Source: Ianthella basta
Lineage: Eukaryota > Porifera > Demospongiae > Verongiida > Ianthellidae
NCBI GenBank assembly: GCA_964019415.1
Contig: OZ025875.1
Location: 6,719,806 to 6,783,805, forward strand
Length of the DNA stretch: 64,000 bases
Direction of reading: 5' to 3'
A program made the translations under genes and the position numbers. Positions 26,801-39,054 of the stretch are shown here, one piece after another (the stretch's first letter is position 1; each line of letters starts with the position of its first letter). The notes under the pieces were generated by a model that saw nothing but the letters and a program-made list of their open reading frames with translations, was not told the DNA's origin and did not search any database.

Positions 26801-29330
26801 ATTAAATGGGTAATGCCCTAGGGGGACACTATTAAATGGGTAGTGCCCTAGGGGGACACTATTAAATGAGTAGTGTCCTAGGGGGACACTGTTAAATGGA
26901 TAGTGCCCTAGGGGGACACTATTAAATGAGTAGTGTCCTAGGGGGACACTGTTAAATGGATAGTGCCCTAGGGGGACACTATTAAATGAGTAGTGTCCTA
27001 GGGGGACACTATGTAATAGTTAAATGCTGACCAAGAGGTGTCTCTGAGATTTAGAGCACGAGACACGAGGGCGCGAAGCGCCCGAGTGCCGAGTGGTCTA
27101 AATCTTCAGAGACACCGATTGGTCAGCATTTAAGTGTTATAGATCCCAACGATTGGGCAAGGAGCGGCAGCGAATCAGTTTAACTACTCGTACTTGCGTC
27201 ATCACGCGTCTTCCGGAAGTAGTTAGCAATTTCTGACAATGGCCGAGAAAACGTCGTTTGGTTATTGGGTTTGTCATCTCGCAGCAGACGTTCCTAAAGG
27301 TCGGCAGTGGATGCGGCGCGTAAGCTAAACTTAAGCTTACTCACTGTCAGCCCCGTCAACCACAGCGTTTCCCAGAGTGGTGCCTAAGCCTGTTCCCAGC
27401 TCGTAACCAGTTCCTTTCTCGGCTCTGGTTCGTAGGCCGCTGCATGCCGGATTGTTGCGTTACCCTGTTTGTCGACGAAACAAGTAAGCCGAGCGACCTG
27501 TGCATCGTATGTTGTGGAGTTAGCTACTATTGTTATCGCAGCTGCAGTTTCTCTGCTATAGACCACGGGCCCAAGCCACGCCCATGCTCTAAATCGCTAT
27601 TTAGAGCATAGGCGCGAACGCCGCGCGTGCCACGCCCATGCTCTAAATCGGCATTTAGAGCATAGCGCGAACGACGCGCGTGCCACGCCCATGCTCTAAA
27701 TCGCTATTTAGAGCATAGGCGCGAACGCCGCGCGTCGAATTAGAACACGGCTAGACGGAATAGACCACGGCGCGAAACAACACCCGGGTGTCTACGACGT
27801 TTAGAAATAGCGTTTAGACGCACGTTACCATGGCAACAGGATCTATTAAATGGATAGTGCCCTAGGGGGACACTATTAAATGAGTAGTGTCCTATGGGAA
27901 CACTGTTAAAAGGGTAGCGCCCTAGGGAGACACTATCAAATGAGTAGTGTCCTAGGGGGACACTGCTAAATGGGTAGTGCCCTAGGGGGACACTATTAAA
28001 TGAGCAGTGCCCTAAGGGGACACTGTTAAATGAGTAGTGTCTTAGGGTGACACTATTAATTGGGCAGTGTCTCAATCTGACAATATTGAATGGGTAGTGT
28101 CCTCAGGAACACTACTATGTGGGTAACATCCTGGGGGACATGCTGAAAAGTGTCCTAGGGTGACATTAAATGATCAGTGGCCTAGGGGAACAACATTAAA
28201 TGGGTAGTGCCCTGGGGGCACCACTTATTAAATGGTTGTGCACTTGGTTCGACTGTGTCTCTACTAAAATTGTTTTGCGGTTATGTGGTCGATTAACTAC
28301 ATTTGCAGTGTTATGGTACTGCTAAGCCTGTGTATATTTTCATATTCTGAGTACGGTAGCTTACAGTTAGGTTTGTTGATGCTATGGCTATTTCCCAAGA
28401 GTGAGCTGGGTGCATTGGATTAATGGTTACAGTATACTGCTATTTACTCATGTCTGATGTGAATGCATAAGCTCAAGGCAGTGCTTCATTCCAAACAGCA
28501 AGGTACAGCTACACCTGATGGAGAGGCAGTAACCTATTCATATCATTAGCAATCATTAGCATTATAGTCAGGAAAACATACACTAACCCACCATCCAGAC
28601 CTGTGCACATATATACTGTGCAACTGCACTTGTGTACATATGTATATTTATAGACTTGATCACAAGTTATGCTAGCTGCAATCAGCACACACACAGTCTG
28701 TCTGCACATGGTCTACACTTGAATAGGGATCAAAGTACGTATAAGAAAATGAGGAATAGGGATCAAAGTATAAGTAAAAGAAGATGAGATGGTGAAATAA
28801 ATAGAAACAACCGATAGAACCACAGACTTTCAGTTGACTATGTTTATCTGAATGGCTTTCTTAAGTTAAAGTATGCCAACAAATCGACTAATTAGTTCTA
28901 GACTAGTTCAGTCCAGTGGGGATTGAGTTCTTGTGTAGATATGATGGCACGGGAATGTGTACAAATATATACAAGGAATGTAGTCATAATCATTGTACTC
29001 CATTATTCTCTCTGCTTACACTGTATTTTGCAATTGTGTTGTTATGTGTGCCATGAGAGTGTGCATAAACACAACATGGCTTGTCTCTCCTTGTTTAATA
29101 TGCAATGTCTGAAGTTAGTCTCACAATTGACTACAAATCTCTTAATTGGACAATTGAATTGCCTACACAGTCAGAGCAGAGGCAGGATTGGAGTATTTAT
29201 AGTCACTGTGTGTCTCTGAAGTGGGTCTTCATTTTCCCAAGTGATCTATCTCACCTCCTGAGCAACACCCTGACAGCAGTCCAGCTACCAGTGGAAGAAG
29301 ACACCAGATTGAGCCTACTCCTCTCTCCAT
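20109..29330 (-). CDS. Receptor gene 3: duplicated Ig1 N-terminus, two stalk exons, three YAQP
   Basis: Exons in coding order: 29255-29330 (signal, intact distal copy), 24939-25289 (Ig1), 24544-24831 (Ig2), 23464-23751 (FN3a), 22928-23218 (FN3b), 22320-22607 (stalk 1), 21380-21463 (stalk 2), 20109-21067 (TM and tail). The total is 874 residues: Ig1 26-142, Ig2 143-238, FN3a 239-334, FN3b 335-431, stalk 432-555, TM plus tail 556-874. Ig1 is 39 nt longer than usual because the YTHNSTLA segment is tandemly duplicated. The nearest signal exon (26726-26755) is broken by a minisatellite, so use of the distal copy, giving a 4-kb intron 1, is inferred. The tail has two EELYAQPDK and one DDLYAQPDM, and TDYSEV, which fits the ITSM pattern T-x-Y-x-x-V. 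Confidence 0.82.
23802..23879. repeat. (CA)n microsatellite
   Basis: A nearly pure dinucleotide run in the FN3a-Ig2 intron of gene 3. A shorter run occupies the matching intron of gene 4 at 34463-34498. Confidence 0.95.
26726..26755 (-). pseudogene. Broken signal-peptide exon (3' 30 nt only)
   Basis: Thirty bases match the donor-side end of the 76-nt signal exon, including the conserved donor GTGAGATAGATCAC. At 26756 the match stops and the 30-bp minisatellite begins. Beyond the minisatellite, 28246-28530 matches the region normally found just upstream of the signal exon, so the repeat replaced the start codon of this copy. Confidence 0.75.
26756..28225. repeat. 30-bp minisatellite, split by a CpG-rich insert
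   Basis: The unit is about 30 bp, with core CCTAGGGGGACACTATTAAA and a TGGGTAGTGC-like end. It runs from 26756 to about 27010 and again from about 27840 to 28225, decaying at the right end. The 0.83 kb between the two blocks is a separate CpG-rich segment. Because the unit is a multiple of three, spurious open frames cross it. Confidence 0.9.
27011..27840. mobile_element. CpG-rich inserted element of unknown class
   Basis: It differs from all surroundings in GC and CpG content. It opens with a foldback at 27020-27133 (arms TTAAATGCTGACCA / TGGTCAGCATTTAA) and ends with three 54-bp copies at 27575-27738, each holding the palindrome ATGCTCTAAAT..ATTTAGAGCAT. A short frame on the plus strand begins ATGGCCGAGAAAACG at 27239 and meets a GTAAGC donor-like site at 27319; a 60-codon minus-strand frame lies at 27384-27566. 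Neither resembles a family I know. Confidence 0.5.
28226..29254. other. Duplicated promoter-side block and intron-1 remnant
   Basis: Positions 28246-28530 match the upstream blocks of other genes. Positions 28640-29250 match intron 1 of the relic copy (40090-40520 and 43199-43330). It therefore looks like the fused edges of two array units, with the body of the unit lost. No gene besides the gene 3 first exon is supported. Confidence 0.55.
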
Positions 29331-30399
29331 CATTCTCTGTGCAGTCTTTACAGTCTGACTGGGTCTGTGTACTACGTACATAAGTGGTTAGCCCCTGTAT
29401 GGTATGCGTGGTTACAGTTATGGGACTTTCACATCTGCATGGTTTCATTATCAAATTCTGAATTTATGGACTGGCTGTATATGCATAGTCATGAATGAGA
29501 GTAGGTGTAAAGGAGTCACCTCAGTTTCAGGTCACAAGGGAGTCAGACAGGGTTGCCCATTGTCCCCAGGTTAGCTCAATCATTACAGATGCCACAGTGA
29601 CAGAAGTAAGGGAAGCACTAGCTATTGCTGTGCAGCCAGGTCTGACAGTGTCCACACTAAATTGTTTAGTGGTTGTGTAGTTTGTGTACAACAGTTGAAG
29701 TTATAGGATTTCGAACATCTGTGCTTACTTTTGGAGTCACACATACACTAATTTAGAGTGAGCTGGATACATTATATGTTTAGACTAATGGATGTGCTCA
29801 TGTCTGTGAGAATACATGAGCTCAAGGTAGCACTTCAATCCAAACAGCATGGTGCTAGCCATGTGTACATACACATACACCTGATGGATAAACAGCTCTA
29901 GAGGCTATATATATATATATATATTCACACCACTAACAATCATTGCTACTGTACATTCTTATACTTAGGTCAGCATTCAAAGAAGACAGCACTACCACAC
30001 CGACCATCTGTGATGAACACAAAGTACCTCCATGCATTGGCTGCATACATTCAGTGCATGGCCAACATTAATCCAGTTCACAATAACTAATTTAGCTTTC
30101 ACACATTGAAATCCTAAATTCTTGAAAAAGTACCTTAATTCACTCTTTCTCTGTTGTTATTCTGTAAGTGCACACCACTATGCTACAAATCTATTGATTC
30201 CATGCACAGTCAAGCATAAATCTAATTCACATTAATCAATTTCAGCTTTCACACTTTATAATAACGTATTCAAGCTTAAGGTAGGGTAATTCAAACCCTG
30301 ATGCTAACATATAAGTTCACACCACTATAATGCTACAAATTATAATGTATAAGTTATAAGTCACACTTTCACCATGTCTGTATGGTGCAATACTGTTAC
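29331..30399. other. Intergenic gap between gene 3 and gene 4
   Basis: About 1.07 kb. It contains a reverse-transcriptase scrap at 29500-29575 (frame GVTSVSGHKGVRQGCPLSP), a short AT run near 29908, and sequence shared with the gap at 43425-44450. The promoter of gene 3 is presumed here. Confidence 0.5.
29500..29575 (+). mobile_element. Reverse-transcriptase scrap (GVRQGCPLSP)
   Basis: A forward frame reads SGHKGVRQGCPLSP, an intact copy of the conserved reverse-transcriptase motif, with nothing recognisable on either side. A related but more mutated copy (GVRKGCPFTVPL) lies at 43590-43665 in the matching gap, so the insertion is older than that duplication. Confidence 0.55.
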
Positions 30400-33300
30400 T
30401 CATCTTTTCTTTCTGTCCACCACAGCATAATCATAGTTACTATCCTGAGTTGAAGGCCCATCTCCACCTTTGGTGTTGTAGTACTGTTCCCCATCAGGGA
30501 CAAAGGGAGGGGGTACTTCAGGAATGTCTTCCTCATCCTCGTCTGCCTCTTGCATCACTTCCACATGCTTCTTGTAGGGAAGGGGTACAGCAGGAATAGG
30601 CTGCCTTTCCTCACTCTCCTGCTTCCAGTGCTGCTGGCTCCTCTTGTTCTTCTTCTTGGTCATGTCTGGTTGGGCATACAAATCATCACATGAGGCAGCT
30701 AATTCTTCACTGGTGACTTCAATGTCTTTTTCTGTGCTCATATTCTTTCTCCTTTTCTTTGCCTTGTCAGGTTGGGCATAAAGCTCTTCTGGCTTCATCA
30801 CTTTAGTGCTGGCATTCTTCTTCTTCTTTGCCTTGTCTGGCTGAGCATAAAGCTCCTCTGGTGTAAAGACTTTAGAACTGTCCTTTAAAGCAGATTTCTT
30901 CTGCTTTGAAATTACACCTTTGATGGGATCCCCGTTACACCCTCCACCACTCCACTTCTCCTCAACTCTAAACTCTTCACAGTGATCTTTCCCAACAGCA
31001 GCTAATGGTCTTTGATCCACTTCACTGTAGTCAGTAGAGTCATACACATTAGCACTGAAGGAAGCAGTAGCAGATGCTGGGTTGATGAATATGTTCTCAG
31101 CAGTGGCATAGTCATATGTATTCTCATAATGCCTCGATGTGTGAGTGGGCTGACCCCGTACATTCTGGCTTGAGCCAGCATTGTCTGTGATATCTTCCAT
31201 TTTAGTTGATTCATCTTCAACATTGGACTGAGAGTGAACAGTTTCTTTACCCTTCTTTCTCCTTGCCTTCACCACAACTGCTACCACTCCCACCACCAAT
31301 GAGAGGAGGAGGAGGACCACCAGGAGTGAGATCACCACACCAGCTATAAGGGCTGAAGAAGACAGAGATGCTTGGGTACATTATGCTGTGGTATATAGAC
31401 CTCATTCAAAGGAAAGACAGTCATGTAGCTACACTTATATCTTACCACACTATCATGTGATGTGCATACTTGTAGCTCTCTTGTACTTGCAAGGGGTGGG
31501 GGTGGGTAAGTTTATTATGATATGTGCTGATGTTTTTCATGCATTGGGGTTAAATCTGTACTATATGATGAATGACACTGTTTCACAATTTGTATATACA
31601 TGACATTGTATGTACAGTATGTAGTATCTGCTAGTTCATTACCTATTATGCTCGGTTGTCCAGGAAGAGTAGAGGAACTTATACCAGATGGTCTAGGTGT
31701 GATAGGAGAACCTGTGCTTGGTGATCGAGATGGCATAGCAGAAGCTGGGCTTGGTGGTCCAGATGTTGTGAGGAAACGTGTACCTGTAGGATCTTACATT
31801 TAAAAGAGAATGTAAAAAGTACTTACACACTACTGCCCCTAAGGCCCTTATCAACAACTTCACACCAGTAGTAATGGCTATAATAATTATATGTTCCTCG
31901 TTAGTGTGCTTCTGTCAACCACACCCATATATAGGAACTTGCAGCTAGTCATCTAAGCGTAGCCACCAGCACCAAACAATTAATGACAACCCATGAACTA
32001 GCTGTCTGGGCTCTTCCATTAATGGACAACTAAAGAGGGATCACTGGTTGACATTACTTGGGCATTCCCCCAGATAGTTCTTGGAACTATGTTTTAAAGA
32101 AAACGTCCTATATGGATAACTACTTCATCACCTTGTAGTATTCCGATCACTATAATAAGGAATGAGGACTATACATGCATATATGAACGTACATACAAAT
32201 AACAAGAGCACTATATAGCTCCCTCGGCTACTACCTTCTGGTTATTTATAGCATACTGTGCTTCACCATTGAGTTAATTGAAATCACCTCACGAGGGTAA
32301 AGATTTGTTTGAAAGGGTTATAAAATATTTCTATTGTGCCTTCAAGAAAGAGTTCTTATGCATGAACAGCTTAAAACTGTATGCAGTTACAGCTACATCA
32401 TTATTACTGTACCTGCTGTGCTTGACGGCCCAGGTGGTGTAGGGGAGCTTGTACTTGAAGGTCCAGGTGGTCCATGTGGTGTAGTGGAACTTGTACTTGA
32501 TGGTTCAAGTGGTGTAGGGGAACTTGTACTTGAAGGTCCAGGTGGTCCAGGTGATGTAGGGGAACTTGTACTGGAAGGTCCAAGTGGTCCAGGTGGTCCA
32601 GGTGGTGCAGGGGAACTTGTACTTGAAGATCCAGGTGGTCCACGTGGTGTAGTGTAACTTGTACTTGAAGGTCCAGGTGGTCCAGGTGAACTTGTGTCTG
32701 CCATAATAATGCAAATATAGATCACTGTATGTGATTGTACTAAGCCTCACATTAGTATGAAAGTATACAGCATCTCTAAAGTCTAACCAAAGTATACAGT
32801 ATAATCCAAAATTGTACGATGAACATAATTATTATATCAAATGATTACATCATACTTTGTATGTGCAACACCATCAGTTCATGCATCTTGCGTAAAATCA
32901 TTCTATGCAATTTGTTGCAGAATATTCCCAATGCATTTGAATAGGAGACAAGATTCTGTATATGAGTATCTCAACATTATCTCAATGTTGAAAGTATACC
33001 ATTTACACTAGCACTCACCAGGTAGTGTGTGGTTGTACTGTGCTATTACTGCACTCCTTTCTGACCTCCCAGCTGAGTTGACAGCCTGTACTGCAATGTT
33101 GGTGTACACTCTGTTCCTCTCAAGTCCTGTCAAGTTGTAGTGGGTCAGGTTGCTCCCAGTGTCAATTGACTGTTCTGTGCCACCTTCTGGTGTGTAGTAT
33201 ATGACATAGTGCACCTCTCCATTGGGTTCAGTAGGAGGTAGCCAGTTCAGTTCTATTCTAGTTTCAAGCACCCTGGTAACTGATAGTTTCCTTGGTGATG

Positions 33301-34459
33301 ATGGCCCTGTAAGATGGCATAAAAGTGTACTGTAAGTAGCTGTATATCAAGAGTAGATGTAGAGGTGGACTATGATATAGAATTGTGTGCATATGTATGT
33401 ATAATTAATATTGAAATATGCTATTGCAAGAGATCTCCAGAGGCTGTCTGTGGCCATGCAAAGGGGCAACGCAGCTTCCATCTTGGGGACTAGCTCCCTA
33501 AGCACCCCTCCTGTCCCATGAACCCCTAGACTGCTCATTTGGGGCACATGCTTGTGCGTCCTTATCCTAGTGTAATTAGGTACAAATGTATACATTTAAT
33601 TAATTGTACTTTTAAATTAATTGTTACACCTATGTATTTTCTGCATGTTCTAATTTATAGTCAATTATATTGTTAATTTATTTATTAAAATTTTCTCATT
33701 AATTTAAATTTTCTGCCATCATTCTATTTATGATCATTGGATCGATTATTTATTCCATTAATGTATCATTATTTATTGGACAGGTTGATTTCATTTCTTT
33801 GCCCATTTTAGTTACACCTATTTATTTAAAATTTTAATTAAATCTTATTTATCCCATTAAATTTCAGTAGTTTATCTTTTCACTAATTTATTCAATATAG
33901 CATTACAACTTGCAAGAGATTGAATTAATCCTTGGCTTGAAATAGTAGCTCCATACTATATAAGATAATTTTCTTGGAGGTTGTATGCATTCTTTATTTA
34001 GTCACAATAATTTTCAAATGAGTTTAATGAGTATGAGAAGACTCCTTAGCTAGGCTGTGTGACCCCTCCATGCCTGACTAAACTCTCCTGTGGTCTTCTT
34101 TCCACTCACTTGCTCCTCCAGTGGTAACACTGTCCACTGCTGGCGTTGCACTCCTGCTACCATTACCAAGTGCCCATGCTGTTATCCTGTACTGAGCACC
34201 TGGTACTACAGGACTGATTTGAACTCTCCTCCCTCTACCTGTATTCACATACTCTCCTATCATTGGTACTCCAAAGCGGGACACCTCATATCCAGTAACG
34301 ACACGAGTTGTTGCAGTGTCACTCCTCTCCACTCGGTACTCCACACCTGTACTGGTAGCTGTGTTGACAGTGAGACTTGGGACACTGAGTGGGTCTAAGT
34401 AATTAATGAACTATGATTTAATGCACACACATGCACACACACGCATGCATGCACATGCA

Positions 34460-34499
<40 letters not shown>

Positions 34500-37400
34500 C
34501 ACACACACCACACACACTAGACAGACACACGCATGCATGCACATAAAAGGCACATGAATATACGTACACGCATTTACTATCTACAGTATATATTTCTTAT
34601 CACACCTATCAATGAATCAAAACATCAGCAGACACTCATCTATAAACCAAGTAACCATAATAATAATAACTGATAACTAAAGTAAAGCTAAATAGTGTCC
34701 AACAGAACGAAACAAAGGACAAATGAAAAGAAATAGCTACACAGATCATCTATATATCTTTCACCCAGCTCACGAGGTCAGTAAATGGTAGTCTACCTAC
34801 AAACCTATAGTGTACATGGCACCACCACTTCCAACTAGTAAATTCACGACTACCCAACACATAGACAAATTAATATGTCCAGTAGTCACACACTTACCAC
34901 TAGAGGTCATGACTGTATTTTCATCTCTATACACACTAGTGTGCAATGTTTGCTTTGCATGTAACCATACATGTACTAACTTGCACTTGACATGGACACA
35001 GAGAAGAAGTTGGTAGTAGAACTGGTGCAGTAGAGCTGGAAACCACTAACGTCAGGTCGGCTCACTACTAGTGTACGTGTAGCTCCATTCATTGTCTGAG
35101 TCACTCCATCACTTCCTAGGGTTCTACCTGGTCTGATGAACCTAGCTGTTCCACTGCTGACAGTGCAGTTGATCATTCCAATCTTATCTGGATTGGATAT
35201 CTGCTGTAGATCAGTTATGGGGAACTCATGAGGTATGAGTCTCCCATAGCTATGGACAACACTACCACCTGTAGAACATGGTTCAGAGGATAAGAATACA
35301 AAGCGCCATTTATCACCTGTTCATATATCGTACAGCTGTAGTCCTACACCTACCGCTGACACTGAGTGTGAAGCTCCCATTAGCTTGCTGTCCTCCTGTA
35401 GCTGTCACCTGACAGGTGTATGTCCCTCCATCACTTGTGGAAGTTGTGTTGACAGCCAAGATGTGTTCATTGTAGACCTTTCTACCATTATACCCTTCTA
35501 CTTCACATGGTCCATTTGGACAGGTCCAGGCGTAGCTGAGTGGTGTTCCATAAGATAGACCAACAACCTGACAGACCAGGATGAGTTGAGTTCCAAGGGG
35601 AACTGAGTCCCCAGATGTGAGTGTAGTGTTGTGTGTGTAGCCATCAATCACAACTGCAGGGAAGTGTATACAAAATTGAAATGACAAAATATTTAATGCA
35701 CAGGTGCTTTATACATATAATCATAAGCACCTACTGTATACATAGTTTGGCAGCAAACATGAATAGACCCGTCCACAGACACGCTCCAGAAGGGTGTGGG
35801 GACAGGATAAACCATGACAGTTCTGAAGGCTAGTTGGCGTAATGCAATGAGTCATGATCATGTATTATACTGTAGTATAATACAGTATTTATCCAAGGAA
35901 ATGTTTGAAGATAATTAAAACCCTCTCAATCATACTTATGTACATGGCTATATAATATTATACAAAACCTTAGATCTTTCAGTTTACCAATTCTGTTCTG
36001 CTTATATGAATAGTGCATAAGAACTGGGTTGATGTTAACCCACAATATTGAAATTACTTTTACTTTGTGAGCCTGGAATGGAAGGGTTTCAAAATGGCCC
36101 ACCTTGACTGCCTCTTGTGTTGAATGACAATATAATTATAGTATACATACTAGTATAAGCAGTAACCAAGAAATCATGACTGATATGCCACATTGACACT
36201 ACTACTCTCCCTATCTCACTCACATGCAGCATGTCTACCATCTTGTCATTAGACTGTGCATTTGCATAAACTATATTATTTCATCAGGTGCACTAATGCA
36301 ATGTTTATCTACAAATCCTGAGTGTTTACTTCAGCTCATGTTTGGAGCTGTTGATGATACCTCCTACTGGATATAGCTGGTGTTATCTCTAACTAAATGG
36401 AACTGGAAAAGGACCAGCAGTTACTACGTAGTTCTCTCATATGCAGTAGCTGTGTGGTATCGCATAGCGAGCCCCATTCCTCCACTTCTGCTATTGCATA
36501 GCATTGTGCAATAGCAGGAGCATGAAAGGGGCTGGCTACATGAGATTAGTAGTTGTGAGAACTCCCTCTGCATACATACACATGGCATTGGATGCAATGT
36601 CATGAATGGTAGCTGTTATATAGTCTGAAGAAGATCTCTAGTGATATTAAGTTTTGCAACAGACACTAGCATATAACATCATAAGTACTTACCCTTGGGG
36701 GTGAATTGGTAAGTGAATACAGTGATCATAGATCACGAGTGGATGAGTTCTCTAGTGAAGACACCAGTCCTTTTAGGTAGTGACTTTGTAAAGAACTTCC
36801 ACACATCTGCATGTGTGATCTCTGGTATGTTGCTCCATGTATTAGTTACCAGTTGAAAAATGATCCATTGGCTGTAATTAACACCTAGTCTGTGGTGAGC
36901 ACAGGCCTCTACTGTGACATGGATAAATGTACATTAGTGGAAATGAAGGCTAAAGACAACTAACTGTAACAAGCACATGCAGGACCACTGCAGCTGTATA
37001 GTCTTTCATCTCAAATGTGCAACTTAGTTGCGACCACCAACAGCTTGTCAGATTGTAATTAGCTCGGTTGACTCTCGTAACTCTCCATGCAGACTGCTGC
37101 AAAAGTAAGAAATGTTATTATTATGGTTGTTCCACACCCCGCATGACTACTGTTCACTAAGGCTAAAAACACAATTATCTAGTGATCAATAGAGCTTAAC
37201 AAGTCGAATCTCATTCTGTATCTGTGAACTTCCTAAGTCATGAAGCAAGGACATAGGCAAGGGAGGGTATTAATGGTCCCATTGGGGTTATGTTGCTCCA
37301 TTGTTTGAAACTCTGCCTTATATAAAGTGTAGCTAGTAGACGTAGTTGTGCTGGTGGTAAGTATAGTATAATTATATGCCTTACCTCTCCATTTCTATGT

Positions 37401-37603
37401 GGTATATAGTCACAGAAATGGCAATTATACACATGGTTTAGGAGCAGGCTGTTCAAGTTGTAGTACTGGTAAATACTCTGTGTGTGCCTGAAGAAGGTAT
37501 TCAGTTTTCTCAAGTGATCTATCTCACCTGTTGCACAACACCCTGACAGCAGTCCAGCTACCAGTGGAAGAAGACACCAGACTGAGACTATTCCTCTCTC
37601 CAT
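30400..37603 (-). CDS. Receptor gene 4: shifted Ig1 acceptor, longest stalk, three YAQP
   Basis: Exons in coding order: 37528-37603 (signal), 35354-35653 (Ig1), 34981-35268 (Ig2), 34110-34394 (FN3a), 33019-33306 (FN3b), 32413-32697 (stalk 1), 31643-31792 (stalk 2), 30400-31352 (TM and tail). The total is 874 residues: Ig1 26-125, Ig2 126-221, FN3a 222-316, FN3b 317-412, stalk 413-557, TM plus tail 558-874. The usual Ig1 acceptor is mutated (TATAC in place of CTGTAG), and the next in-phase CAG, 12 nt inside, is the likely replacement, which trims four residues. Stalk 1 is a tandem array of PGPPGPSSTSSPT-type units. The tail has two EELYAQPDK, one DDLYAQPDM and TDYSEV, and is very close to that of gene 3. 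Confidence 0.87.
32413..32697 (-). repeat. Tandem Pro/Gly/Ser/Thr repeat exon (gene 4 stalk)
   Basis: The 285-nt exon consists of 27-36-nt units coding GPPGPSSTSSPT variants. It is likely to be heavily O-glycosylated and extended, as in mucin-like stalks. The repeat is in frame, so length changes would be tolerated. Confidence 0.85.
34463..34498. repeat. (CA)n microsatellite
   Basis: A dinucleotide run in the FN3a-Ig2 intron of gene 4, at the position matching the run in gene 3. Confidence 0.9.
36430..36563. repeat. Foldback element in intron 1 of gene 4
   Basis: Arms AGTTCTCTCATATG...CTGCTATTGCA and TGCAATAGCAGG...TTGTGAGAACT pair with interruptions around a loop of a few bases near 36503. 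No coding capacity. Confidence 0.5.
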
Positions 37604-38642
37604 CGCTCTCCGTACAGGCTCGACTGTGTCTGTATATACTAAAATTGTTTAGTGGTTAAGTGGTCTGCATACTATGTTTGTAGTCATGATACAGTACTTC
37701 AAAGTCTAGGTTTATTTTCATATTCCTGTGTACAGTAGCTTGCACTTAGGCTTGTTGATGCTATGGCTATTTCCCAAGAGTGGGCTGGGTGCATTAGACT
37801 AATGGCTACAGTATGCTGCATTTAGCTACTCATGCCTGTTGTGAATGCATACGTAAGCTCACGGCACTGCTTCATTCAAACAGCAAGGTGCGGCTACTGT
37901 ACACCTGATGGAGGTGATGTAGAGTATCTAGAGGTGTCTGTAGGTAATCTAGAGGTAAATGTACAGTATTTACATCATTAGCAATCAGTAGTACTATTCA
38001 GTATGTTACACGCAGACCTCCAACCTGCGCAAACCTAAGCCTATCGATATATATATATCAGTAGTAGTCTTAGGAGAACTCTTGAAAGAAACAAACACTA
38101 CCACACCATCTGTGATGAGCACAAGGTATTCAGGATAGGAGACTATACTGAGAGGTGAAGTCAGAGGGAATGCATGGTTGAGCATGGGAGACATGTGGTT
38201 TGATATCTAAACCTTGGACGCATCACAGTGGACAAACCAAAGTCGGTGGACATGTATGATGTCTCGTTGCCTGAAATGTGATCATCAACACAGGCAGTGA
38301 GATGTGTGTTGCCAACTGCATAAATCGTTAAAGCTACAATACAATATGTCGGATGTTACATATCACTGGACTTAGGGAGCAAGGAGCTCCATGCATCAGC
38401 TACATTCATTCAGCGCATGGCCAACATTAATCCAGTTTACAATAACTGATTTAGCTTTGAATATTCACACTTTGAAATGAAGCATTCTTGAAAGAAGTAC
38501 CCTAATTCACTCACACCTTGTTGTTATTTTGTAAGTGCACATCACTGTGCTGCAAATCTACTGTATAATGTACTGTGCAACATGAACATAATAAAATATA
38601 TGGTAAGTCACACTTTCACCCTGACTAGTGTAATATTGTTAC
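37604..38642. other. Gap between gene 4 and the relic copy
   Basis: About 1.04 kb. The right-adjacent 37617-37802 matches upstream blocks of genes 5 and 6, and 38130-38215 (AGGTGAAGTCAGAGGGAATG) matches 53350-53417 and 62230-62270. The promoter of gene 4 is presumed here. Confidence 0.55.
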
Positions 38643-39040
38643 TCATTTCTGCTGCCTGTCCACCGCACCATAATTGTAGTTGCCATCCTGAGTTGGAGGT
38701 ACAGCTCCACCTTTGGTGTTGTGCTACTGTACATGTTCCCCATCTTATGATCACTGAGGTGGAAATCTCTATTGTATGTATGTTGAACTGGTAGAGAGTG
38801 TAGCTCATATGAGATGGATCCTTTTTTTACAGGCATGCAGCAGTATGGGTAAATGACCTCAGAAAGCTTACAGTGACACTTATGCTAGCTGAGTGTACAC
38901 AGCAATTCGATAAGGTGAAAGATCTAATTGACTGAAATGATGCACCATTCAACCTGCCTTGTATACACACCCCAGTTTTAACATTTTGGGTTAGGGCTAT
39001 GCTGGGGGACTGCTCATTTCACAAAGCTAGAAATAAGAGC

Positions 39041-39054
39041 GGGGGGGGGGGGGG
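39041..39054. repeat. Poly-G run of 14 bases
   Basis: A homopolymer inside the relic intron; its length is uncertain. Confidence 0.85.

Noticed and set aside
27740..28075. Minus-strand frame of repeated HYSFNSVPLG units
   Set aside because: It is the 30-bp minisatellite read in frame. A unit divisible by three stays open by chance, and the frame runs into the unrelated insert.
26756..28225. CRISPR array
   Set aside because: The repeats are contiguous 30-bp units without spacers, in a eukaryotic locus.
32413..32697. Collagen-like domain in the gene 4 stalk
   Set aside because: Glycine does not occur at every third residue; the units are Pro/Ser/Thr-rich, so a mucin-like stalk is the better reading.
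32404..32750. Other minus-strand and plus-strand frames across the gene 4 stalk repeat
   Set aside because: Shadows of a tandem repeat whose units are multiples of three. Only the frame bordered by phase-1 splice sites fits the gene.
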